Shown: positions 1 to 7,850 of the stretch, in pieces
Layout of the letters: each line of letters opens with the position of its first letter
Numbering within the stretch: position 1 is the first letter of the stretch
NCBI RefSeq assembly: GCF_900102545.1
Contig: NZ_FNBN01000001.1
Location: forward strand, 61,581 to 125,580
Direction: 5' to 3'
Source of the DNA: Chitinophaga filiformis
Lineage (GTDB): Bacteria > Bacteroidota > Bacteroidia > Chitinophagales > Chitinophagaceae
Length of the DNA: 64,000 bases
Translations under genes and position numbers: made by a program
Notes under the pieces: generated by a model
Told to the model about the DNA's origin: nothing
Databases searched by the model: none
What the model saw: only the letters and a program-made list of their open reading frames with translations

Positions 1-89
1 GACAACCCGGGGGAGGGTGACAACCCGGGGGAGGGTGACAACCCGGGGGAGGGTGACAACCCGGGGGAGGTGACAACCCGGGGAACGAC
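1..89. repeat. 18-bp GC-rich tandem repeat at the window edge
   Basis: Consecutive copies of GACAACCCGGGGGAGGGT run from the window edge, starting at 1, 19, 37 and 55. The copy at 55 is 17 bp (one G short), and a fifth, diverged copy starts at 72. Read on + in frame 1, the 18-bp unit encodes Asp-Asn-Pro-Gly-Glu-Gly. After the 17-bp copy, an Asp/Asn/Pro/Gly-rich stretch continues in the next frame to a stop at 300-302. This may be the end of a gene lying left of the window, or noncoding repeat. The array is truncated by the edge, so its full length is unknown. Confidence 0.8.
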
Positions 90-180
90 GATGATAACCC
101 GGACGATGGTGATCCTCGGAATACGGACATCAACAAACGTAATCAACCGGCCAATCATATATCCGTATCCCCGGATAACA

Positions 181-999
181 TCATTTATAATCCTTCAACG
201 CGCCTCTCAGCAACGAATCTATTTCCCCTGGCCTGCGCTTATAATCATACTGGAACATCGCCGGCAACCAATCCCCATACATTGGATTTGGCAATACAAT
301 AAACCGCCTGCCAAAATCGGCTGCAGATTGTTGTGTTACCTGTTCACGTTGGGCAACAGGTTGTTTGTCGAAGATCGCTGCAAAATCGCTCAGGTTATCT
401 CCCATCAATAAAAGAATGTGATGTGTCTGCGCTACCTGCTGACGGCGGCTTTCCTTGCCGGACGTAGTTGTTTTGAGAAGCAGGTGTTCATTGTCTGCAT
501 CAGGGAAATGCCAGCGTTGCAGATTCTCTAACGTTGACGCACGTTCTGTTTCTGAACGGTTAGTAATATAAAAAACATGCACGCCTTTCGATGCAGCATA
601 CTGCAGGAAGGACAATGCGCCAGGCACTGTATCTGCAGCGGCTTTTGCCGTCCATTCTATCCATGTTTTATCAGCATATCCTTCTCCTTTCAGCGCAGTA
701 TGTACGGTGTACGGACTGTTATCCAGCACGGTTTCATCAATGTCTGTAACAACGGCAGGCGGCAGTGTAGCCGGTTGCGAGAGACTTTCATCCAGTCTCA
801 TTCTTGCGATGTTGTAAGCCTGGAAACACAGCGCTTTGTATTCTGCTGCTTTCTGCTGCCAGAGGGCGGCCCAGGCAGGGCCATAAGGTTGCAGCACAGT
901 AGTGGATGATGGGGCCTGTACAACAGGCGCCTGCGTAGTCTTACAGGAAATTGTTCCTGCAAGCAATGCACATGTGAGTAAAATATTTTTGTATTGCAT
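181..999 (-). CDS. 5'-nucleotidase / acid phosphatase lipoprotein, e(P4) family
   Basis: A 272-residue HAD-superfamily class B acid phosphatase of the lipoprotein e(P4) type. Known members hydrolyse nucleotide monophosphates at the outer membrane. The proposed start at 999 gives a Met-Gln-Tyr-Lys head, a hydrophobic stretch and a lipobox-like Ser-Cys at residues 18-19. A longer open frame upstream has no signal peptide and would run into dprA. The catalytic DxDxT motif is DIDET at about residues 86-90, followed by an Asp at 93 as in the family's four-Asp motif. A late GDNLSDF near residue 190 matches the second acidic motif. It is divergent from dprA, and a TATTTTTG -7 element on the minus strand at 1041-1048 may drive it. 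The exact substrate is not visible. Confidence 0.88.
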   Translation of the reverse strand: MQYKNILLTCALLAGTISCKTTQAPVVQAPSSTTVLQPYGPAWAALWQQKAAEYKALCFQAYNIARMRLDESLSQPATLPPAVVTDIDETVLDNSPYTVHTALKGEGYADKTWIEWTAKAAADTVPGALSFLQYAASKGVHVFYITNRSETERASTLENLQRWHFPDADNEHLLLKTTTSGKESRRQQVAQTHHILLLMGDNLSDFAAIFDKQPVAQREQVTQQSAADFGRRFIVLPNPMYGDWLPAMFQYDYKRRPGEIDSLLRGALKDYK

Positions 1000-1048
1000 G
1001 GGAGTAAACAGAAGATGTTTTAACTTAGATATGTTAACCGCAAAAATA
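984..1048. promoter_or_regulatory. divergent -7 promoter elements between the e(P4) gene and dprA
   Basis: TATTTTTG at 984-991 on + and TATTTTTG on - (CAAAAATA at 1041-1048) both fit the Bacteroidota -7 consensus TAnnTTTG. They point away from each other: the first towards dprA and the second towards the phosphatase gene. No clear TTTG -33 box sits at the expected spacing for either, so both are moderate calls. Confidence 0.4.
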
Positions 1049-1054
1049 TGCAAT

Positions 1055-2164
1055 ATGCAGGAGGAATTACGCCACCAGATTGCTCTTACACAAATTCCAC
1101 TAATAGGAGATATTGTCGCCAAAAAGCTGCTTGCACATTTCCATTCCGCCAGTGCAGTATTTGAAGCCCGTAAACATGAGCTGGAGGATATTCCTGATAT
1201 CGGTGCTCTAAGGGCCGCTGCCATACTGGAATTTCGTGACTATGAACATATAGACAGGGAGATTGAATATATGGAACAGCACGATATACAACCAGTCTTT
1301 TATACCAGCGCTCAGTATCCACAACGGCTGAAGCATTGTGCAGACAGCCCTGTGATGCTGTATTACAAGGGTCATGCAGATCTTAATGCCGGCAGGATTG
1401 TCAGTATTGTGGGCACACGTACTCCCGGTGACTATGGCAGGTCAGTATGTGCAAAACTGGTAGAAGACCTGGCTGCACACAATGTGACAATAGTCAGCGG
1501 TATGGCTTATGGCATAGATATCATTGCCCACAGGCAGGCATTACAGCATGACATTCCCACCATTGGTGTACTGGCGCATGGACTGGATCGCATCTATCCT
1601 CCACAGCATAAAGGCACTGCCATGGCGATGATTGAAAACGGCGGACTGCTCACTGAATTTCTCAGCGATACACAACCTGACAAACAGCATTTCCCCATGC
1701 GTAACCGTATTGTGGCGGGCATTGCCGATGCCACCATTGTAGTGGAAAGCGGTCTGAAAGGAGGTTCGCTCATTACGGCGGATATTGCCAATAGTTACAA
1801 CAAAGACGTCTTTGCTATTCCCGGCCGTGTGGGCGATCCACATGCTGCCGGCTGCAATGAACTGATCAGAACAAACCGGGCCATGCTGATCACCAGTGCC
1901 ACCGATCTGTTGCAGGCGATGGGATGGGACCATCACCGTCCTCCTAAGACACAACCCGATCCTCAGCTGGGATTATTTATGACGCTTGATGAATCAGAGC
2001 GGCATATCCTGACGCTTTTTACAGGGAGTGACGAAAAACACATAGATCAGCTTCGCCGGGAGAGTTATTTGCCGGGAAGTCAGGTTGCTTCTCTGGTATT
2101 GAAGCTGGAAATGCAGCATGTATTGAGAGGATTGCCGGGGCAGAAATATCAGGTGATAAATTGA
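1055..2164 (+). CDS. dprA: DNA-processing protein DprA (Smf)
   Basis: A 369-residue DprA/Smf protein, which loads RecA onto incoming single-stranded DNA during natural transformation. The N-terminal part (about residues 1-70) has a helix-hairpin-helix look. The Rossmann-like DprA core follows, with the family signatures GTRTPGDYG and SGMAYGID, then GGLLTEF, and a Lys-Gly-Gly-Ser-Leu stretch before the AGC segment. A winged-helix-like domain (DprA_WH) makes up roughly the last 60 residues. Length is normal for the family. Start: ATG at 1055 is preferred because homologous similarity begins there, but an in-frame ATG at 1031 would add eight residues. The gene is divergent from the phosphatase lipoprotein. 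No other competence gene is in the window. Confidence 0.93.
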   Translation: MQEELRHQIALTQIPLIGDIVAKKLLAHFHSASAVFEARKHELEDIPDIGALRAAAILEFRDYEHIDREIEYMEQHDIQPVFYTSAQYPQRLKHCADSPVMLYYKGHADLNAGRIVSIVGTRTPGDYGRSVCAKLVEDLAAHNVTIVSGMAYGIDIIAHRQALQHDIPTIGVLAHGLDRIYPPQHKGTAMAMIENGGLLTEFLSDTQPDKQHFPMRNRIVAGIADATIVVESGLKGGSLITADIANSYNKDVFAIPGRVGDPHAAGCNELIRTNRAMLITSATDLLQAMGWDHHRPPKTQPDPQLGLFMTLDESERHILTLFTGSDEKHIDQLRRESYLPGSQVASLVLKLEMQHVLRGLPGQKYQVIN

Positions 2165-2260
2165 GGGGCGCGCCGTAACGACCGTAAGTTTGGCTGACGC
2201 CCGGGGAACAAGCTGGTTGTTTTTGCCGGTCCATTTCTGGTACTGTAGTTCCGTTGTTTC

Positions 2261-2311
2261 TTCGACGCTTGTTCGATGCTTATTCGACGTTTATTCGACG
2301 CTTGCTCGACG
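2261..2311 (+). repeat. 11-bp tandem repeat (TTCGACGCTTR)
   Basis: About four and a half imperfect copies of TTCGACGCTTR start at 2261, 2272, 2283, 2294 and 2305. They lie about 100 bp downstream of dprA. Open frames here read as arginine-rich repeats on every strand and are not credible proteins. Confidence 0.7.
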
Positions 2312-2369
2312 GTCGTCGTCGCGTGTTTGACGGGTGCCGTTTCCGGAGTGCATGCCCGGGCGATTGTCG

Positions 2370-2690
2370 TATCCGGTTATCGCCCCGGGTTGTTGTATCC
2401 CGGTTATCCGTTTCCCGGTTGTTGTATCCCGTTGCCGTATGCCGTGTTGTATCCCGTTGTTGTATTCCGGCTACCCGTTCCTCGGTTGTCGTATTCCGTG
2501 TCGTATCCCGGTTATCCGTTTCACGGTTGTCGTATTCCGTGTTGTATCCCGGTTATCCGTTCCCCGATTGTCGTATCCCGTTGTTGTATTCCGTGTCGTA
2601 TCCCGGTTATCCGTTCCCGGTTGTCGTATTCCGGTTGTCGTATTCCGATTGTCGTATCCCGGTTATCCGTTCCCCGGGTTAAAACCCGGG
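2370..2690 (+). repeat. degenerate G/T-rich repeat block 3' of dprA
   Basis: The + strand is built from shuffled short units such as CGTATCCCGGTTATCCGTT and CCCGGTTGTCGTATTCCG, ending in the inverted repeat CCCCGGGTTAAAACCCGGGG at 2673-2692. Three overlapping open frames encode Val-Val-Phe/Ser-Arg-Leu-Ser-Tyr-Pro-Gly-Tyr type repeats and are artefacts. Related words (GATAACCCGG, CGGAATACG, CCCCGGGTTGTC) occur in the first 180 bases of the window in the opposite orientation. The same family therefore lies 3' of both genes of the divergent pair, in the same sense relative to each. The remaining 2690-2920 is T/C-rich with no gene seen. Confidence 0.65.
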
Positions 2691-2922
2691 GCTACAAACA
2701 CGGGCACTCCTGGTGGAGCGCTGTATCCTGGAGGCGGCTCTGTGGTTTCTCAGGAGTTTTAGCAGCCCTGTTGTCCTTTGTTAGTTTTTCTTCTGCTTGT
2801 TCTCTGCGTCTTCTCTGCTTATTCTCTCCTTGTTCTCTAAGACATATTTTACTCCAAATGCGGGCTTTCACTTTTCATTTAGTACCAGGAAGGAATATAT
2901 TTGATACACCTTTCCCACTCTT

Positions 2923-3023
2923 ATCGGTTATTTAACCGATATTCCCAATTATCGGCTTTAAAACCGATACTCACATTATCGGCGGATAAACCGATATTTC
3001 AGAATATCGGCCAAATAACCGAT
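2923..3023. promoter_or_regulatory. array of four 18-bp palindromes upstream of the satD-like gene
   Basis: Four elements of form ATCGG-N8-CCGAT occupy 2923-2940, 2951-2968, 2978-2995 and 3006-3023. Start-to-start distances are 28, 27 and 28 bp. The right half is always AACCGAT. The left half is ATCGGTT, ATCGGCT, ATCGGCG and ATCGGCC. The last copy ends 9 bp before the ATG of the next gene. The even spacing and dyad symmetry suggest an operator bound cooperatively by a dimeric regulator. The next gene ends in a helix-turn-helix and is an obvious candidate for autoregulation. An RNA-hairpin role is possible but less likely, because only the first copy forms a full 7-bp stem. Confidence 0.75.
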
Positions 3024-3032
3024 ATTTATAGT

Positions 3033-3662
3033 ATGACCAGTATCATTACAGGAGATATTATCAATTCAAGAGGGCAAAAAGACCCGGGTATCTGGCTGCA
3101 TCCTTTAAAAGAACTGTTGGGCGAATGGGGAAAGGCGCCAAAAACGTGGGAGATATTCAGAGGAGATAGCTTCCAGCTGGAGATCGCTAAACCCTGGAAG
3201 GCACTGCTGGCAGCTATTCGTATCAAAGCTTGTATTAAGTCGATCGATAAGCTGGATGTGAGAATAGGCATCGGCATAGGCGAGAAAAGTTACAGCGCCC
3301 CGCATATCACCGAATCAAACGGACCGGTTTTTGTTTATTCGGGGGAAACGTTCGAAGAATTAAAAAAGCAAAAGCAACGTTTAAGTATTAAAAGTCCGTG
3401 GCCGGAACTGAACACCGAATTGAACCTGATGTTCCGGCTGGCCTCCATTGCACTCGATAAATGGACGCCTGCCACGGCACAACTTATAGCCATATCTATT
3501 GCAAACCGTGAACTTTCACAGAAAGAGCTGGGCGATCAGATCGGCCGTACCCAATCCACCATTAGTGAGGGTCAGAAGAGGGCTCATTATGAGGAAATAA
3601 TGGCATTGGAGAGTTTCTACCGAAAATGTATTAAAGATTGTATCTCAAAAACACATACATGA
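3033..3662 (+). CDS. SatD-family protein with C-terminal helix-turn-helix
   Basis: A 209-residue protein of the SatD family; its biochemical role is unknown. Two Gly-Asp motifs, ITGDIINSR (residues 5-13) and FRGDSFQ (42-48), stand where the two metal-binding loops of a cyclase-like palm fold would be. That comparison is inference. The C-terminal part (about 158-185) reads as a helix-turn-helix with ELSQKELGDQIGRTQSTIS, so the protein probably binds DNA. The start at 3033 sits just after the fourth palindrome; an upstream ATG at 2901 would translate the whole operator array and is rejected. The next gene begins 1 nt after the stop, so the two are very likely co-translated. DUF3307 partners of SatD proteins recur in Bacteroidota, as far as I recall. 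Confidence 0.75.
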   Translation: MTSIITGDIINSRGQKDPGIWLHPLKELLGEWGKAPKTWEIFRGDSFQLEIAKPWKALLAAIRIKACIKSIDKLDVRIGIGIGEKSYSAPHITESNGPVFVYSGETFEELKKQKQRLSIKSPWPELNTELNLMFRLASIALDKWTPATAQLIAISIANRELSQKELGDQIGRTQSTISEGQKRAHYEEIMALESFYRKCIKDCISKTHT

Positions 3663-3663
3663 T

Positions 3664-4395
3664 ATGATACTCTTTCTGCAACTATTTTTAGCACACATCC
3701 TGGGTGATTTTTTCCTGCAGAACAACAAATGGGTCAGCAACAAAGAAGCGCTGAAATGGCGTTCTCCTTACCTTTATATACACGTCCTCATTCATTTCTG
3801 GCTCATATTGCTGGTGACGTGGAATTTTACCAACTGGCAGATGGCCTTCCTGATCATGCTTTCTCACCTGCTGATAGATGGTGTAAAACTACAATTCCAA
3901 CAGCCCAGGTACCAGAGAGCATGGTTTTTCGGAGATCAGCTGGCACACCTCCTTGTTATCGGTATTGTCTGGGCATTTCATGAAAAGATAACATGGCAGT
4001 ATACAGCTATCTTTACCGTTAAAAACCTCATTATATGTATTGCCATCCTGTTTGTGCTGAAACCCGCGTCTATTATCACGAAGAATATGATCTCCCGGTG
4101 GACACCCAACCACACTCCCGGTCAGCATATATCAACCATAGAATCATCATTAGAGGATGCAGGTGAATGGATCGGATTCCTGGAACGCCTGATGATATTG
4201 ACATTTATACTGCTGGGCAGATGGGAAGGGGTAGGTTTCCTGCTGGCAGCTAAATCTGTGTTCAGGTTCGGAGATCTGAAAGAACCCAAAGAGACCAAAC
4301 TGACTGAATATGTGGTGATAGGCACATTCCTGAGCTTCTTCATCGCCATCATGACAGGACTGCTGAGCAGTCATTTACTAACAATGTTAAAGTAA
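3664..4395 (+). CDS. DUF3307 integral membrane protein
   Basis: A 243-residue polytopic inner-membrane protein of the DUF3307 family; function unknown. The family signature appears at the N terminus as a His-Ile-Leu-Gly-Asp-Phe-Phe-Leu-Gln core (residues 11-19), with a second His-Leu-Leu-Ile-Asp-Gly motif near residue 68. These conserved His and Asp residues inside hydrophobic helices hint at metal binding or catalysis in the membrane, which is inference. About six to seven hydrophobic segments are visible, and a polar loop around 145-170 is probably cytoplasmic. The start lies 1 nt after the satD-like stop, so the pair forms one translational unit under the palindrome array. Confidence 0.75.
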   Translation: MILFLQLFLAHILGDFFLQNNKWVSNKEALKWRSPYLYIHVLIHFWLILLVTWNFTNWQMAFLIMLSHLLIDGVKLQFQQPRYQRAWFFGDQLAHLLVIGIVWAFHEKITWQYTAIFTVKNLIICIAILFVLKPASIITKNMISRWTPNHTPGQHISTIESSLEDAGEWIGFLERLMILTFILLGRWEGVGFLLAAKSVFRFGDLKEPKETKLTEYVVIGTFLSFFIAIMTGLLSSHLLTMLK

Positions 4396-4445
4396 TCTTC
4401 ACATCACCTGTTTCATCAACATTTTTCTATTTGGTCAAATAGGTG

Positions 4446-4453
4446 TACATTTG
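4446..4453 (+). promoter_or_regulatory. -7 promoter element for guaB
   Basis: TACATTTG matches TAnnTTTG exactly, 36 bp before the guaB start. The -33 position (4423-4426) reads TTTT rather than TTTG. The likely transcription start is near 4460. Confidence 0.5.
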
Positions 4454-4489
4454 CGTGCAATTATTTAATAACTGACAAATAGTTGCAAC

Positions 4490-5962
4490 ATGCCTGCCGG
4501 AAAATCGAAACCGAAATTTGTAGAGGACGGACTTACTTTTGATGACGTACTCCTGGTTCCAGCCTACTCTGAAGTACTACCCAGAGACGTAAACATCTCA
4601 ACGCAACTTACCAAAAACATACGCCTTAACATACCGATGGTGTCTGCTGCCATGGATACTGTTACTGAAGCTAACCTGGCCATTTCACTGGCTCGTCAGG
4701 GAGGCATTGGTATTCTGCATAAAAACATGAGCATTGAAAAACAGGCAGAACTGGTGAGAAAAGTAAAGCGCAGTGAAAACGGCCTGATACTCGACCCGGT
4801 TACCCTGCATGCCAATGCTACTATAGGAGAAGCACTCCGCCTGATGAAAGAGAACAGCATCGGTGGTATTCCTATTATAGATGATGCAAACAAACTGGTA
4901 GGTATTCTCACTAACCGCGATCTGCGTTTTGAAAGAAACCACAAGCGCCTGGTAAGTGAAGTAATGACCTCCGAAAACCTGATCACTGCTCCTGAAGGAA
5001 CTGATCTGAAAAAAGCAGAAAAGATCCTCCAGCAGAATAAGATCGAGAAACTGCCTGTAGTAGCCAAGAATGGTAAACTGGTAGGTCTGATCACTTACAG
5101 AGACATCCTCCAGGTATCCAGCTATCCAAATGCGGTAAAAGACGCTTATGGTCGTCTGCTGGTAGGTGCAGCTCTCGGTATCACTCCCGATGTACTGGAC
5201 AGGGCACAGGCACTGATCAACGTAGGTGTGGATGTGGTTTGTCTCGACAGCTCACATGGTCACTCCATCGCTGTTATCAACAGTCTCAAGAAACTCAAGA
5301 AAACATTCCCTAAACTGGAAGTGATAGCTGGTAACGTAGCTACCGGCGAAGGTGCACTGGCACTGGCAAATGCAGGTGCAGACGCTGTAAAAGTAGGTGT
5401 AGGACCCGGTTCCATCTGTACTACCCGCGTAGTAACAGGTGCTGGTTTCCCTCAACTCTCCGCCGTACTGCTGGCTGCTGAAGCACTGAAGAAAACAGGT
5501 GTTCCGGTGATCGCTGATGGTGGTATCCGTTACACCGGTGATATGGTAAAAGCCCTGGCTGCAGGTGCATCCAGCATCATGGCCGGTTCCATTTTTGCAG
5601 GTGTGGAAGAAAGCCCCGGAGAAACGATCATCTACGAAGGCCGTAAATTCAAATCTTACCGTGGCATGGGCTCCCTGGAAGCAATGGTAGAAGGTAGTAA
5701 AGACCGCTATTTCCAGGAAGAAGACGATATCAAGAAACTGGTACCTGAAGGTATCGTAGGCCGTGTACCTTACAAGGGCCTGCTGTCTGAAGTGATCCAG
5801 CAATTTGTTGGCGGTCTGCGTGCAGGTATGGGCCTCACTGGTTCTAAAGACATTAAGACGCTGCAGGCAGCTCAGTTCATCAAGATCTCTCCTGCTACAG
5901 TGAAAGAAAACCATCCGCACGACGTGGTAATCACCAAGGAAGCTCCGAACTACAGCAGATAA
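4490..5962 (+). CDS. guaB: IMP dehydrogenase
   Basis: A 490-residue inosine-5'-monophosphate dehydrogenase that oxidises IMP to XMP with NAD+, the committed step of GMP synthesis in the cytosol. The TIM-barrel core starts with [15 protein letters not shown] and [12 protein letters not shown] tandem CBS (Bateman) pair occupies roughly residues 100-210. The catalytic loop GPGSICTTR places the nucleophile Cys at 310. The flap motif with [10 protein letters not shown] and the C-terminal [10 protein letters not shown] follow. Full length for the family. It is monocistronic: a -7 element lies upstream and a strong terminator lies 100 bp after the stop. Confidence 0.97.
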   Translation: MPAGKSKPKFVEDGLTFDDVLLVPAYSEVLPRDVNISTQLTKNIRLNIPMVSAAMDTVTEANLAISLARQGGIGILHKNMSIEKQAELVRKVKRSENGLILDPVTLHANATIGEALRLMKENSIGGIPIIDDANKLVGILTNRDLRFERNHKRLVSEVMTSENLITAPEGTDLKKAEKILQQNKIEKLPVVAKNGKLVGLITYRDILQVSSYPNAVKDAYGRLLVGAALGITPDVLDRAQALINVGVDVVCLDSSHGHSIAVINSLKKLKKTFPKLEVIAGNVATGEGALALANAGADAVKVGVGPGSICTTRVVTGAGFPQLSAVLLAAEALKKTGVPVIADGGIRYTGDMVKALAAGASSIMAGSIFAGVEESPGETIIYEGRKFKSYRGMGSLEAMVEGSKDRYFQEEDDIKKLVPEGIVGRVPYKGLLSEVIQQFVGGLRAGMGLTGSKDIKTLQAAQFIKISPATVKENHPHDVVITKEAPNYSR

Positions 5963-6060
5963 TCATCCGCTGATAAATAGTACGGCAGCAAACAAAAATA
6001 ACCGGAAGTAGCTGATGACACACTGAAATAACCAATGCGTGTTCATCACTGCCCAACTTA

Positions 6061-6120
6061 ATGATAAAAGCCTCCTGGAATAGAGCCAGGGGGCTTTTAT
6101 CATTATTTAATAATTTATTT
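6061..6120 (+). terminator. intrinsic terminator after guaB
   Basis: A perfect 12-bp arm (6061-6072) pairs with 6092-6103. A G-T wobble and a further CCTGG/CCAGG 5-bp stem (6074-6078 with 6086-6090) follow, around a 7-nt loop. A T-rich run follows. It lies inside the upstream extension of the lnt open frame, which argues against any lnt start before 6199. Confidence 0.85.
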
Positions 6121-6228
6121 CCTGTACTACTTTTATATTCGCTCTTTCTAGTCCGTCAAACCGGGCGAACTGACAAATCATATTACAGTTATTCATCTAT
6201 GGATAACTGCGTACAAAATCAATTAACT

Positions 6229-7833
6229 ATGAACCGCTGGTTACCCATACTACTAAGCCTTGCTGGTGCATTGCTGTTATGGGCCGCATGGCCAACCTCT
6301 CCCCTTACCTTCCTGATATTCATTGCCTTTATCCCCCTGTTGCGGATAGCAGACCTGGTAGCTCACCGTGGTAAATACTTCGGCTGTATCTTCCTGACGC
6401 TGTTTCTCTGGAATGTGGCCACTACCTGGTGGGTGGGCAATACTACCGTGCCCATTAGCGGTGTAGCGGCAAACCTGATCAATACCCTTCTCATGAGTAT
6501 CCCGCTTTTGGGATACCACCGCACGCGGGTACGGGTAGGACAAACAGCCGGTTATTTCGCCCTGATAGTATATTGGTTGACGTTTGAATATATCCACCTC
6601 AACTGGGAATTCAGCTGGCCCTGGCTCAGCCTGGGTAATGTTTTTGCGATGCATCCTTCCTGGGTGCAATGGTATGAATATACCGGTGTAAGCGGAGGTA
6701 CCTTATGGGTACTGCTCAGCAATATCCTTATTTACCAGACCTGGCTGCAACGTAAACAATATCCTGTGCCACTGGGTTCCTTTCTTTGGAAAACGGCCTG
6801 GTTGCCGGCGGCGGTTGTGGTGATCCCCTTCTTACTCAGCTCACTTGTACAATATAATTTCCATGTGCCTGAAGGCCCCACTGTAAAGGTGGTGGTAGTT
6901 CAGCCTAATATTGACCCTTACGACAAATTTGCTGAGGAAAACGAAAGACTGCAACTGGATAAATTACTAGCCTTATCCGCTAAGAAAGCCGATAGCACCA
7001 CTGCATATATTATTTGGCCGGAAACTGCGTTATTTACACATGGCGTGTGGGAAAACAAACTGGCTTATGAAGACGAAACAGAACAGATCAGGCAATTCCT
7101 GAGACACTATCCGCAGGCCACAATAGTGAGCGGCGCTACCACCCTGAAACGTTATGATGCGGATGAAGCTCCCAAAATGGCCCGCAGTACAGAAGATGGT
7201 ACGCTCAGGTATGATGCATTCAACTCAGCGATCCAGCTGGACACATCTTACGTAACCCAGATATATCATAAATCCAGGCTGGTGCCGGGCGTAGAAATAA
7301 TACCTTATGTGCGTTATCTGTCCTTTATGAAAAGCCTGGCCCTGGACCTCGGTGGCATTACAGGCGGATATGGTGTAACGCCAGGCGTTGAACTACTGGA
7401 AGACAACCGCACACACATTAAGGTATTACCTACTATCTGTTATGAGTCTGTCTATGGCGAATTTGTAGCAGAGCATGTAAGACGTGGCGCCAACCTGCTG
7501 TTTGTCATCACCAACGATGGCTGGTGGGGCAATACTGAGGGCCACCGGCAGCATGCACAGTATGCACGCCTGAGAGCCATTGAAACCCGACGCTGGGTAG
7601 CACGCAGCGCCAACACTGGTATTTCCTGTATCATTGACCCGATGGGCAGGGTGCAGCAGCCATTACCATACTGGAAAGAAGGAGTTATAGACGCAAATGT
7701 AACACCGGGCGATACATTTACGTTCTACGTACGGTTTGGGGATCTTATATCCAAAGCGGCCGTTGCTTTCTGTATTGTGATGATATTATATAGTTTCTAT
7801 CTGAAGTTCAGATTTTCAATGCCCAATTCCTGA
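6229..7833 (+). CDS. lnt: apolipoprotein N-acyltransferase
   Basis: A 534-residue inner-membrane enzyme that adds the third acyl chain to the N-terminal Cys of lipoproteins. The N-terminal 210 residues hold about six to seven membrane helices. The C-terminal periplasmic nitrilase-fold domain carries the Glu-Lys-Cys triad in IIWPETALF, YHKSRLVPGVEIIPY and PTICYESVYGEF. It ends with another membrane helix. ATG at 6229 gives an N terminus that goes straight into the first helix; ATG at 6199 would add ten residues. An even earlier Met overlaps the guaB terminator. The GTG of the next gene follows 17 bp after the stop, so the two may be co-transcribed. Confidence 0.93.
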   Translation: MNRWLPILLSLAGALLLWAAWPTSPLTFLIFIAFIPLLRIADLVAHRGKYFGCIFLTLFLWNVATTWWVGNTTVPISGVAANLINTLLMSIPLLGYHRTRVRVGQTAGYFALIVYWLTFEYIHLNWEFSWPWLSLGNVFAMHPSWVQWYEYTGVSGGTLWVLLSNILIYQTWLQRKQYPVPLGSFLWKTAWLPAAVVVIPFLLSSLVQYNFHVPEGPTVKVVVVQPNIDPYDKFAEENERLQLDKLLALSAKKADSTTAYIIWPETALFTHGVWENKLAYEDETEQIRQFLRHYPQATIVSGATTLKRYDADEAPKMARSTEDGTLRYDAFNSAIQLDTSYVTQIYHKSRLVPGVEIIPYVRYLSFMKSLALDLGGITGGYGVTPGVELLEDNRTHIKVLPTICYESVYGEFVAEHVRRGANLLFVITNDGWWGNTEGHRQHAQYARLRAIETRRWVARSANTGISCIIDPMGRVQQPLPYWKEGVIDANVTPGDTFTFYVRFGDLISKAAVAFCIVMILYSFYLKFRFSMPNS

Positions 7834-7850
7834 TTCAAAAATTATTTCAC

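Noticed and set aside
2254..2935. Three overlapping open frames encoding Val/Ser-Arg-Leu-Ser-Tyr-Pro-Gly-Tyr repeats
   Set aside because: All three frames of the same strand are open because of the short G/T-rich repeat, and composition is a product of the repeat, not of coding selection.
2923..3023. CRISPR array
   Set aside because: Repeats are 18-bp dyads with 9-10-bp gaps; there are no unique spacers of 30 bp or more and no cas genes.
2901..3032. Upstream extension of the satD-like gene
   Set aside because: It would translate the whole palindrome array, and the family N terminus begins at the Met at 3033.
4430..4433. TTTG at 4430 as the -33 box of guaB
   Set aside because: Only 12 bp separate it from the TACATTTG element; 19-20 bp is expected.
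6061..6228. Longer N terminus for lnt
   Set aside because: The first Met lies in the guaB terminator stem, and the added residues show no membrane or family pattern up to 6199.
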